Assembly (NCBI GenBank): GCA_947569225.1
Contig: CANORX010000019.1
Coordinates: forward strand, 1-10,323
Direction of reading: 5' to 3'
DNA: 10,323 bases
DNA from: an uncultured Clostridia bacterium
Lineage (GTDB): Bacteria; Bacillota_I; Bacilli_A; RF39; UBA660
Position numbers and translations under genes: made by a program. Below the pieces are notes generated by a model that searched no databases, had not been told where the DNA came from, and was given only the letters and a program-made list of their open reading frames with translations. Positions 1 to 6,821 of this stretch are shown in pieces. Numbering within the stretch: the stretch's first letter is position 1; every line of letters begins with the position of its first letter.

Positions 1-833
1 TAAATTATTTCTAATACTTCTAAGTTTCCTTCTAGTAACATATTTAATAATTCAGCTAAAGTTTTTTTATTATTTTGATAATTGATTATATTTCTATGTT
101 TATTATTAGCTATGTTTGTTTTAAAAAAACTAATTTTAAAGTTTATACTTTCTATTAAAGATCCAACTTTTTGACGTGTTATATTTAATTGTAAGGCTAT
201 ATCTTTGTAATTAAGTCCTAATTTATGTAATTGTAAGCATTCTTTTTCTAGTTTTGTTAGGTTTTGTTCTATTAAGTATTCTAGAAGTTCGGCATTTATT
301 ATGTTTTCTTCTAAATCTAAAAATTTAATATCTTTTTTATGTGATTCATTATATTCAATACTTGAATCTTTAAATAGATATCCAATAATTCTATTAACTT
401 TATATTCATTTATTTTTGTGTGTTCACTTATTTCTTTTTGTGTAGGATTACGTTTTAGTGTTTTCTTTAAGTCTCTTTTTGCTATTAAAACTGCTATTAT
501 TTGTTTTTTTATATGTGTTTGGTTATTATCTAAAGAGATTCCATAGTTTTCTAATATATTTAGCTCTATGGTTTTTATTATTTCATTTTTTAGTGTTCTA
601 AATTTATTTTTTAATGTTTCGTTATTAACTAATTTATTTATTCCTAATACTAATCCTTCTAATGAAGAAGATATTATATCTTCCTCTTCTACTCCTAAAT
701 CAAAATAATTTTTTGCTATTTTTTTTGCTAATGACATGTAACGTATAAACATTTCTTCAAATGATTTTCTATCACCCGTTTGTATTTCTTTTATTAATGT
801 TTCGTTTATCTTTTCCCCTGTTTTTCTAGGCAT
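1..833 (-). CDS. Sigma-70-like protein, paralogue 1 (3' end cut by window edge)
   Basis: An open frame of 277 codons starts at ATG 833 and runs off the left edge without a stop, so the C-terminus is missing. A good Shine-Dalgarno (AAGGAG) lies about 8 nt before the ATG. The product is a close paralogue of the gene just upstream (852-1895), separated by only 18 bp, so the two are probably cotranscribed. A region-2-like segment (residues ~10-95) contains NYFDLGVEEEDIISSSLEG, resembling the sigma region 2 pattern with its acidic ED motif. A region-3-like helix-turn-helix follows (~113-145, NPTQKEISEHTKI), then a region-4-like HTH (~190-230, LNYKDIALQLNITRQKV). The last visible residues (LAELLNMLLEGNLEVLEII) match the start of the C-terminal repeat in the paralogue. 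Sigma-type function is inferred from the order and pattern of these motifs; sequence similarity to classical sigma factors is low. Confidence 0.7.
   Translation of the reverse strand, partial: MPRKTGEKINETLIKEIQTGDRKSFEEMFIRYMSLAKKIAKNYFDLGVEEEDIISSSLEGLVLGINKLVNNETLKNKFRTLKNEIIKTIELNILENYGISLDNNQTHIKKQIIAVLIAKRDLKKTLKRNPTQKEISEHTKINEYKVNRIIGYLFKDSSIEYNESHKKDIKFLDLEENIINAELLEYLIEQNLTKLEKECLQLHKLGLNYKDIALQLNITRQKVGSLIESINFKISFFKTNIANNKHRNIINYQNNKKTLAELLNMLLEGNLEVLEII
411..501. repeat. Conserved block shared by the two sigma-like genes (copy 2 at 1473-1563)
   Basis: Aligned by hand at a constant offset of 1062 bases, this 91-bp block matches 1473-1563 with about 6 differences (~93%). It encodes the region-3-like segment AVLIAKRDLKKTLK plus the HTH containing KEISEHTKI. 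Flanking parts of the two genes are much less alike, so the match is a patch and not a uniform duplication. Confidence 0.75.
630..720. repeat. Conserved block shared by the two sigma-like genes (copy 2 at 1692-1782)
   Basis: This 91-bp block matches 1692-1782 with about 7 differences (~92% by manual alignment), again at the offset of 1062. It encodes the end of the region-2-like core (FDLGVEEEDIISSSLEGLVLG). The sequence between the two blocks differs far more, which suggests either strong constraint on these motifs or local gene conversion. Confidence 0.75.
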
Positions 834-851
834 TTCTTTAACTCCTTTTTA

Positions 852-1895
852 TTAATTTAATTTTTTTATAAATTTGTTTCTTTGTTTTCTTCTTTCTAGT
901 GAGTCTATAATATTTAGTTTCATTATTCTTCTTATGTATGTTTCGCCATGTTTTAAAGCATTAGTAACTTCTTCAGTAATTATTTCACTTATTTCTTCTT
1001 CACTTAAATAATCAGTGTACTCACTCATTAAGCTATTTATAAAAAAATTTATATAATAATTATAAAGATAATTATATGCTTCTATATTTCCTTTTTTAAA
1101 TAATTGTATTAATTCTCCTATTTTTTTCTTACTAAATAAGTAATTACTTATACTTTCATAATCTTCTTTTTTTATCCAACTTTTTAATAATTTAACTTTT
1201 TGCCTTGCTGTTTTTATAAGTTCTATTGTCCTTGGCATAGATACGTTTAGTAATTTACATATTTTTTTGTATGGAATTTTACATTCAATTAAATAAAGTG
1301 CTTTTTTTTCTTTTTCAGTTAAAAAGTTTTCTATTAGCATTTCGTAAATATTAATATTTAATGTGTCTTGTTCTAGTTCTAAAAAATTAATATTATTACT
1401 GTTAAATTCACTATATTCAATGTTTGTGTGTTTAAATAAAAAGTTTAGTATTTTCTCGACTTCTTCTTCACTTATTTTTGTGTGTTCACTTATTTCTTTT
1501 GGTGTTGGATTATGTTTTAGTGTTTTCTTTAAGTCCCTTTTTGCTATTAAAACAGCCATTATTCTATTTTTTAAATGTGATTTATCAGTATCTAAATATA
1601 TTCCATAGTATGCAAGTATATTTTTTTCTATTGTACTATTTATATTTCTTGTGATTGTTTTATATATATTTTTTGTGTATCCTAAAGTGGCTAATTTATT
1701 TACCCCTAATACTAATCCTTCTAATGAAGAAGATATTATGTCTTCTTTTTCTACTCCTAAATCAAAATAATTCGTTGCTATTTCTTCTGCTAATGATTTG
1801 TAATAGTTTATTATTTCTTCATATGATGTTTTAGTACCCATTTGTATTTCTTTTATTAATATTTCGTTTTGCTTTCTTCCAGCTTGTCTTGCCAT
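852..1895 (-). CDS. Sigma-70-like protein, paralogue 2, with duplicated region-2-like domain
   Basis: This is a 347-aa protein starting at ATG 1895, with a Shine-Dalgarno (AGGAAGTG) just upstream. Residues ~11-93 resemble sigma region 2 (YFDLGVEKEDIISSSLEG). Residues ~107-155 form a region-3-like HTH (NPTPKEISEHTKISEEEVEKI). Residues ~190-235 form a region-4-like HTH (LTEKEKKALYLIECKIPYKK, then LLNVSMPRTIEL). The C-terminal ~259-337 can be aligned with residues 11-93 (LIQLFKKGNIEAYNYLYNYY against LIKEIQMGTKTSYEEIINYY), giving a 2-3-4-2' layout that ordinary sigma factors lack. No membrane segment is present. It is first in a two-gene unit with its paralogue and sits behind a SigA-type promoter. 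The likely role is an alternative sigma factor or a sigma-derived regulator; the target promoters are unknown. It could also be a phage- or sporulation-type sigma relative that I do not recognise. Confidence 0.75.
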   Translation of the reverse strand: MARQAGRKQNEILIKEIQMGTKTSYEEIINYYKSLAEEIATNYFDLGVEKEDIISSSLEGLVLGVNKLATLGYTKNIYKTITRNINSTIEKNILAYYGIYLDTDKSHLKNRIMAVLIAKRDLKKTLKHNPTPKEISEHTKISEEEVEKILNFLFKHTNIEYSEFNSNNINFLELEQDTLNINIYEMLIENFLTEKEKKALYLIECKIPYKKICKLLNVSMPRTIELIKTARQKVKLLKSWIKKEDYESISNYLFSKKKIGELIQLFKKGNIEAYNYLYNYYINFFINSLMSEYTDYLSEEEISEIITEEVTNALKHGETYIRRIMKLNIIDSLERRKQRNKFIKKLN

Positions 1896-1960
1896 TTTTT
1901 CACTTCCTTTTTATTTTTTTCTCTTTTTTATAGTTTTAAATTTTAAAATATATGGGATGT

Positions 1961-1989
1961 ATTGTACCATATAATATATCAAAAATCAA
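1961..1989 (-). promoter_or_regulatory. SigA-type promoter for the sigma-like gene pair
   Basis: On the minus strand TTGATT (1984-1989) is followed after exactly 17 bp by TACAAT (1961-1966), with an extended -10 TGG just before it. The expected transcription start is near 1954, leaving a ~58-nt untranslated leader before ATG 1895. Confidence 0.8.
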
Positions 1990-1998
1990 ATAATATAT

Positions 1999-2025
1999 AA
2001 AAAAAATCAAAGGCTACTCACCTTT
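1999..2025 (-). terminator. Intrinsic terminator after the FAD/Rieske gene
   Basis: On the minus strand AAAGG (2025-2021) pairs with CCTTT (2013-2009), extendable by one G-U pair, and is followed closely by a run of eight T (2006-1999). The stem is short, but position and T-run fit an intrinsic terminator. It starts two bases after the stop codon at 2028-2030. Confidence 0.6.
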
Positions 2026-2027
2026 AA

Positions 2028-3449
2028 TTATAGTTTAATGTTTTTGTTACTAGGACCTTTTATACAATTTCCATCTATATCGAATCTAGAACTATGGCAT
2101 GGACAGTCCCAAGTTTTTTCAGTTTCATTAAATATTAGGCTACAGCCCATGTGAGGACATTTGTTTTTAACTTTGTGTTCTTTTCCTAATTCATCTATAT
2201 ATATTCCTATGTTATTAACTTTTATATTTTTGTTATACCATGATTTGTTTGTAATGATTTTTGATGAAATGTATGATTTTACTCCACTAAATATGTAATA
2301 TGGAAGTTTTATGATGTTAGATATGTTTATTCTTTTAGGGTTAAATATGTTTTTATATTCGCTTACTCCTGATTTTATTAAATCTGATATTATTTTAGCC
2401 GCTAGTAATGAATTTGTCATTCCCCAAGTATTATATCCACATCCTATATATAGTTTTTCTTTTATTTCACCTATTAATGGCAAGTGGTCTGATGTTATTA
2501 TGTCAGTGTTTGAATATTTATATATGATTTCTTCATCGGTTATTTTAAAAGTTTTTTTAACTTTTTCGAAGTTTTCTATGTCGTTTTGTTTAAAGGCTAT
2601 GTTATGACTACTTCCTAAACATATTTGGTATGTGTTATTTTCATCTTTATAAAATCTAGTTGAGTATACTGGGTAACTACTACTGATACATGATATGTTT
2701 TTAAAGTTTTCTACTTTTTTTACACATATGTAAGATTTTTCTATATAAGATTTTAGTGGTAAAAATATTGGATATAGGAAGTATGGATATTGTGTTGCTA
2801 ATACTATTTTTTTTGCTTTTATTTTATATTTTCCACAGTTACAGGTGTATGTGCTATTAGTTTTTTTGATGCTATAGACTGTGGTGTTTTCATATATGGG
2901 TATTTCAGAGTTTTTTAGTATGTTATATATTTTTTTTAAAAATTTAAGTGGATTAAATTCGTATGTGTCATTAACTTTAAAAGAGAAGTATGATTTTGTT
3001 TCTAATGGTAATTCACTTTCTGATACTTCAATTTTACAGTTTTTAAGAAACTCCATTTCTTTTTTACATTTTTTTATTTCACTTTTTTTATTTGCAAAGA
3101 CATAAGATTCTACTTTAGTAAAGTCACAGTCTATTTTTTCTTTTTCTATTATTTTTTCATATTCTTTTATAGCTTTTTTTTGAGATTCTAAATATAGTCT
3201 TGCATTAGTTTTACCCCTTAGTTTTGCTATTTTACTATATATTCTATCTTGTAAGTATGTAATTTTGGCCGTAGTGTTTTTTGTTACTCCACTTCCTATA
3301 GTTCTAGCTTCTACTACACTTATATTTTTATTTTTTAGGTAGTATGCAGTTAGTAATCCTGTAAGACTACCTCCTATAATTAGGATGTCTACTTCTTTGT
3401 TTTCTTCTAAAGTTTTTTTGTCATGTTCAAAATATGCCCATATACTCAT
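2028..3449 (-). CDS. YhfW-like FAD-dependent oxidoreductase with C-terminal Rieske domain
   Basis: The 473-aa product starts at ATG 3449. A GTG at 3458 would add three residues but lies inside the Shine-Dalgarno (AAAGGTG), so ATG is preferred. Residues ~20-49 form an FAD-binding Rossmann motif (VDILIIGGSLTGLLTAYYL, ending in the acidic VVEA). It is followed by GSGVTKNTTAK, typical of the DAO-type oxidoreductase group that includes Bacillus YhfW. A second flavin-contact region (YIGCGYNTWGMTNS) lies near residues 335-350. The C-terminus is a Rieske [2Fe-2S] site, CPH-15-CPCH, with ligands C431, H433, C449 and H452. The protein ends soon after the cluster, as in YhfW relatives. It is a soluble redox enzyme that presumably passes electrons between flavin and cluster; the substrate is unknown. 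The gene lies between two terminators; a weak own promoter or readthrough from 3518-4096 could drive it. Confidence 0.88.
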   Translation of the reverse strand: MSIWAYFEHDKKTLEENKEVDILIIGGSLTGLLTAYYLKNKNISVVEARTIGSGVTKNTTAKITYLQDRIYSKIAKLRGKTNARLYLESQKKAIKEYEKIIEKEKIDCDFTKVESYVFANKKSEIKKCKKEMEFLKNCKIEVSESELPLETKSYFSFKVNDTYEFNPLKFLKKIYNILKNSEIPIYENTTVYSIKKTNSTYTCNCGKYKIKAKKIVLATQYPYFLYPIFLPLKSYIEKSYICVKKVENFKNISCISSSYPVYSTRFYKDENNTYQICLGSSHNIAFKQNDIENFEKVKKTFKITDEEIIYKYSNTDIITSDHLPLIGEIKEKLYIGCGYNTWGMTNSLLAAKIISDLIKSGVSEYKNIFNPKRINISNIIKLPYYIFSGVKSYISSKIITNKSWYNKNIKVNNIGIYIDELGKEHKVKNKCPHMGCSLIFNETEKTWDCPCHSSRFDIDGNCIKGPSNKNIKL

Positions 3450-3465
3450 TTTTTTCACCTTTTTT

Positions 3466-3477
3466 ATTGTTTACAAT
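3466..3477. repeat. 12-bp palindrome upstream of the FAD/Rieske gene
   Basis: ATTGTTTACAAT has 5-bp arms (ATTGT/ACAAT) around a 2-bp centre. It sits between the upstream terminator and the Shine-Dalgarno of the oxidoreductase gene, where a repressor operator could be. It does not match a regulator box that I can name, and AT-rich palindromes of this size arise by chance. Confidence 0.3.
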
Positions 3478-3493
3478 TATTTTAGTTTAATAC

Positions 3494-3524
3494 AAAAATA
3501 AAAAGTAACTTTTTTTGTTACTTT
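3494..3524 (-). terminator. Intrinsic terminator overlapping the stop of the 192-aa gene
   Basis: On the minus strand AAAGTAAC (3524-3517) and GTTACTTT (3509-3502) form a perfect 8-bp stem around a 7-A loop, followed by TTATTTTT. The TAA stop of the gene (3520-3518) lies inside the 5' arm. Confidence 0.8.
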
Positions 3525-4096
3525 CTCTTTAATAAACATAATTCTTTATTTCCACTACTTATTGACTCTCTTGCTAAAATGTATTCTTCTCTACGATAAC
3601 TATTTATCAGTTCTACTAAATGTTCATATAGTTTAAGTGAATTTTCTAAATTAGCAGAATCTTTATCCATACAGAATCCTAAGTATTGATCTTGTGGTAA
3701 ATGAGCAGCATGCCTTGTATATTGTGAGTTTCCATTTCCTATTATTACATCAAAATTTTCTATGGTTGGACATCCATAACCATGTCTTTTATACATACTT
3801 TTTTCTCTGCTTTGTAAAAATCTAGCGTCATTGTATATTGTTTTTGGTACTAATATTCCATTTTCGTCTAAGTATCCATAGGCACCATCTATGTTTAACT
3901 TATCTAATTCATCATAGTTAACTTGCCTAGATAATAAATATTGGTTATATGGAGTTAGGAATTGAGACATTGAAGCGTTTGCAGATTGGAATAGTTCTAA
4001 GATGTTTGCATAGTTGTTTGGATCAAATCCTTCTGTAATTATGTAAGATAAGAATAGTGCTGAATTAAAGTTTTGATTATTTAATTTGTTATTCAT
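3518..4096 (-). CDS. Hypothetical 192-aa soluble protein
   Basis: I do not recognise this family. The frame is open further upstream to a TTG at 4147, but that TTG is the promoter -35 element and the intervening bases hold the -10. ATG 4096 has a strong Shine-Dalgarno (AAAGGGGG) 5 nt upstream and is the likely start. The product shows no signal peptide and no membrane segment. The N-terminus is Asn/Gln-rich (MNNKLNNQNFNSA), the middle contains YGYLDENGILVPKTIY, and a His-containing segment TRHAAHLPQDQYLGFCMD is followed by a helix-rich, charged end. It has its own near-consensus SigA promoter and its own terminator, so it is a single-gene vegetative unit, back to back with the sporulation-type ger operon. 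No function is proposed. Confidence 0.8.
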   Translation of the reverse strand: MNNKLNNQNFNSALFLSYIITEGFDPNNYANILELFQSANASMSQFLTPYNQYLLSRQVNYDELDKLNIDGAYGYLDENGILVPKTIYNDARFLQSREKSMYKRHGYGCPTIENFDVIIGNGNSQYTRHAAHLPQDQYLGFCMDKDSANLENSLKLYEHLVELINSYRREEYILARESISSGNKELCLLKRK

Positions 4097-4118
4097 TATT
4101 CCCCCTTTAACGAATATA

Positions 4119-4147
4119 ATTGTACCATAAATACATACAAAAGTCAA
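4119..4147 (-). promoter_or_regulatory. Strong SigA promoter for the 192-aa gene
   Basis: On the minus strand TTGACT (4142-4147) and TACAAT (4119-4124) are spaced by exactly 17 bp, with an extended -10 TGG. This is among the best promoter matches in the window. The expected start is near 4112, leaving a short leader with the AAAGGGGG site. Confidence 0.88.
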
Positions 4148-4189
4148 GTTTGTTTCTTTTCTATTTTTTTAGATATTAGTTTTATTTTT

Positions 4190-4219
4190 GAATAATTTAA
4201 TAAATATAACATCATAATA
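4190..4219 (+). promoter_or_regulatory. SigG-type (late forespore) promoter of the ger operon
   Basis: GAATA (4190-4194) and CATAATA (4213-4219) are separated by 18 bp. This fits the SigG consensus known from Bacillus subtilis (G-H-A-T-R, 18, C-A-T-W-M-T-A) at every defined position. GerA-type receptor operons are classic SigG targets, so the assignment agrees with the downstream genes. A SigA reading (TTGAAT with CATAAT) would need a 19-bp spacer and is less likely. The expected start (about 6-9 nt past the -10) falls on or next to the gerA ATG at 4225. Confidence 0.7.
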
Positions 4220-4224
4220 ATAGT

Positions 4225-5673
4225 ATGAATACAAAAGAGATTATAAAATATTTAGAAGATTTAAAGAAAAAGATGCCTGATTTAATTATAAAAGATATAA
4301 ATGTTGGGGTTTTTAAGCATGTTTATATTATAACTAATGAGGCAGTATCTAGTGGAGATAAGGTTAATGATTTTATTTTAAAGCATTTCAGTGGTTTAAG
4401 TATTGTTGGGTCTACTCCTCTTAAGAATTTAAAGAGAGATGTTGAAGATAATATTCCTTCTATAAATTTTAAGAATGTGAGTGATAGAGATTCTCTTCTT
4501 GAACTTCTTTTTAGTGGTTTTACTATTATAATTTATAAGAATGAAGTTATTGCTTATGAGACAAGGGCAGAGTTAGATAGAGGTGTTACTGAGCCTACTG
4601 GTGAACCTGTTATTAGAGGGCCTAAGGATAGTTTTACAGAGAATTATAATAAAAATATAGGTCTTATTAGGAAAAGAATAAAGAGTGAGCATTTATGTTT
4701 GGAAGAGTTAACTATTGGTAAGCAAACTAAGAATAAAGTTGGTATTATGTATATGGAGAATATATGTGAAGAAGATATTGTTAACCAAATGAAGGATTAT
4801 TTAGGAAAGATAAATATTGATGGAGTAATGGATGTTAATAATTTTAAGAGTTTTATTAATAAAGAGAATCATACTTTGTTTCCAACTTTACTATATACAG
4901 AAAAACCAGATGATACTTGTAGGTTTTTGTTAGATGGAAGAATTGCTGTTACTATGGAAAATAGTCCTAGTGTTCTTATTGCTCCTACATTTTTTGTGGA
5001 TTTCTTTCATTCGAGTGAGGATTATTATCATAAGCCTTTTTTCTCAAGTTTTATTAGGTTAATAAGATTTATTGCTTATTTTTTGGCTATTATTACACCT
5101 GCTTTGTTTATTGCTATTATTACTTATGACCAGGAAGTTTTGCCTGTTAGTTTGTTAATTAATTTTACAGTTCAAAGAAGTCAGGTTCCTTTTCCAGCTA
5201 TTGTTGAAGCTTTTATTTTGATGTTTACTTTTGAGTTATTATATGAGGGAGATGCTAGAACTCCTTCTACTAGAGGTACAAGTTTATCAATTTTGGGCGC
5301 TTTGATTTTGGGAGATGCTGCTGTTCAAGCTGGGCTTATTTCTCCTATTATGGTTATAGTTGTAGCTATTAGTGCGATTTCTAATTTAGTGTTTATTTAT
5401 TATGATATTCAAGGTTCTATTAGGTTTTGGCGATATGTTTTGATGATTTTGTCAGCACTTTTTGGTATGGTTGGTTTTATGTGTGGATTTATTTTGTTAA
5501 TTATTAATTTGTGTACGATTAAAACTTTTGGAAAGCCTTATTTGATTCCTTTAGCACCTTTTATTTTAAAAGATCAGAGTAATGCTTTGCTTAGAAGAGA
5601 TTTGACTAAGATTAATAAGAGACCTTCATATTTAGCAAAAAAGAATGTTGTAAAGGAGGTTAATGTTAAATGA
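4225..5673 (+). CDS. gerAA: Spore germinant receptor subunit A (GerA family)
   Basis: This 482-aa protein is the normal length for the family. A soluble N-terminal part (residues 1 to ~270) carries the family signature VTEPTGEPVIRGPKDSFTEN near residues 120-139, followed by IGLIRKRIKS. From about residue 275 there are several membrane segments (LIRFIAYFLAIITPALFIAI onward), with the conserved PFPAIVEAFILMFTFELLYE loop. With the B and C subunits it forms the receptor in the spore inner membrane that senses small-molecule germinants; the ligand cannot be read from sequence. ATG 4225 has no Shine-Dalgarno upstream, unlike gerC and gerB. The next ATG (4273, residue 17) has none either and would lose the first helix. 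The gene ends in TGA overlapping the next start (ATGA). Subunit type is certain; the gene symbol denotes subunit class, not a proven orthologue. Confidence 0.95.
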   Translation: MNTKEIIKYLEDLKKKMPDLIIKDINVGVFKHVYIITNEAVSSGDKVNDFILKHFSGLSIVGSTPLKNLKRDVEDNIPSINFKNVSDRDSLLELLFSGFTIIIYKNEVIAYETRAELDRGVTEPTGEPVIRGPKDSFTENYNKNIGLIRKRIKSEHLCLEELTIGKQTKNKVGIMYMENICEEDIVNQMKDYLGKINIDGVMDVNNFKSFINKENHTLFPTLLYTEKPDDTCRFLLDGRIAVTMENSPSVLIAPTFFVDFFHSSEDYYHKPFFSSFIRLIRFIAYFLAIITPALFIAIITYDQEVLPVSLLINFTVQRSQVPFPAIVEAFILMFTFELLYEGDARTPSTRGTSLSILGALILGDAAVQAGLISPIMVIVVAISAISNLVFIYYDIQGSIRFWRYVLMILSALFGMVGFMCGFILLIINLCTIKTFGKPYLIPLAPFILKDQSNALLRRDLTKINKRPSYLAKKNVVKEVNVK

Positions 5674-6821
5674 AAAAATTTTTAATATTTATTTGTATTG
5701 TTTTTATGTGTACTGGGTGTTGGAATTATAAAGAGCTTACTGAGCTTGGTATTATAAGTGCGATGGCGATAAGTAAGAGGGATGGTAATTATGTTATAGA
5801 TATGCAAATTGTTAATATTGTTGAAGCAGGAGATAAGGGGGTTCCTGAGAGTCCAATAAGTGTTATGAGTGGAGAGGGCACTACTGTGGCGGATGCTATT
5901 CGTAGTATTAATATGAAAACTTCTAAAGTGTTTTTCTCTTCTAATATGGAATATATGATTATAGATAAGTCTGTTACTAATGAAAATTTGAAGGAAGTTC
6001 TTGATTTTTTAGCTAGAGATACAAAGTTGTCATTGAATTTTTTGATAGTGACCGCTACTAATGATGATCCTAAGGATGTTCTTTCTGCTCTTTCACAATT
6101 TAATTTGAATCCGGCTTCTAATGTTTCTGAGTTAATAAGGAGAAGTGAGGGAAGGTATGGTGCTTCACATAGTATTACGTTTAAGGATTATTTGAGAGAG
6201 TATCTCGATAAGGGAATTACTCCTGTTTATCCAAATATTCATTTAGTTGGTAGTTTAGAAGAGGCAGAGGATAATGAGACTTTAAAGGAAAGTGATACTG
6301 ATGATTATATAGAGATTTATAATTTAGTTGCTTTTGATAAGGATGGTAATACTATTAATATAGGTAAAGATGAGAGTTTTGGATATAATTTTTTAACTAA
6401 TCATATTAAGAATGGTTCTGTTACTAGTTCTTGTGGAGATAATCATTTTACTGTACAGACTTTAAAGTCTAAGATAGGGTTTGATGAACTTAAAGGAAAT
6501 AAGATAACTATTAAAGGTGAGGTTCAAGCAGAAGTATTCTTTTATGGATGTGAGGAGAGTTTAAGTGATACGAAGACTTTGGATAAGTTAGCTGATTTGA
6601 CAAAGGATACTATTACTGATTATATTAAGAAAACTATTTTGCTTGCTAAGGAATCTAAGACTGATTTTATTGGTATTGGTAATTGGATTTATAAGAATGA
6701 GACTGATTATTTTGATTGGGATAATAAGGATTGGGATACAGAAGGGTTAAATAATATAGATTTTGATTATGATATAGAAGTGTCTTTATTAAAGCAAGGT
6801 AATTTGAAAGGAGATATTTAA
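5670..6821 (+). CDS. gerAC: Spore germinant receptor lipoprotein subunit C (Ger(x)C family)
   Basis: The 383-aa product has a lipoprotein signal peptide: MKK, a hydrophobic stretch, then the lipobox CTGC with the modified Cys at residue 17, followed by WNYKELTELGI, typical of Ger(x)C N-termini. The C-terminal domain ends in the family-like DFIGIGNWIYKNE and a final beta-rich segment. It is expected to be anchored by lipid to the outer face of the spore inner membrane and to work with subunits A and B. A perfect Shine-Dalgarno (AAAGGAGG, 5652-5659) lies within the end of gerA, and the start overlaps the gerA stop by four bases (ATGA), so translation is probably coupled. Length is normal for the family. 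Confidence 0.95.
   Translation: MKKFLIFICIVFMCTGCWNYKELTELGIISAMAISKRDGNYVIDMQIVNIVEAGDKGVPESPISVMSGEGTTVADAIRSINMKTSKVFFSSNMEYMIIDKSVTNENLKEVLDFLARDTKLSLNFLIVTATNDDPKDVLSALSQFNLNPASNVSELIRRSEGRYGASHSITFKDYLREYLDKGITPVYPNIHLVGSLEEAEDNETLKESDTDDYIEIYNLVAFDKDGNTINIGKDESFGYNFLTNHIKNGSVTSSCGDNHFTVQTLKSKIGFDELKGNKITIKGEVQAEVFFYGCEESLSDTKTLDKLADLTKDTITDYIKKTILLAKESKTDFIGIGNWIYKNETDYFDWDNKDWDTEGLNNIDFDYDIEVSLLKQGNLKGDI

Noticed and set aside
301..1608. Similar 81-aa plus-strand frames at 301-546 and 1363-1608
   Set aside because: Their mutual similarity only reflects the duplicated sigma-like genes on the minus strand; no ribosome sites are present.
3450..3458. GTG start for the FAD/Rieske gene
   Set aside because: The GTG is part of the Shine-Dalgarno that serves ATG 3449.
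4097..4147. TTG start extending the 192-aa protein by 17 residues
   Set aside because: The TTG is the -35 element and the -10 lies inside the extension, so it would not be transcribed from that promoter. ATG 4096 has a strong ribosome site.
4188..4218. SigA promoter for the ger operon (TTGAAT with CATAAT)
   Set aside because: The spacer would be 19 bp; the SigG reading fits the same bases better and suits germination genes.
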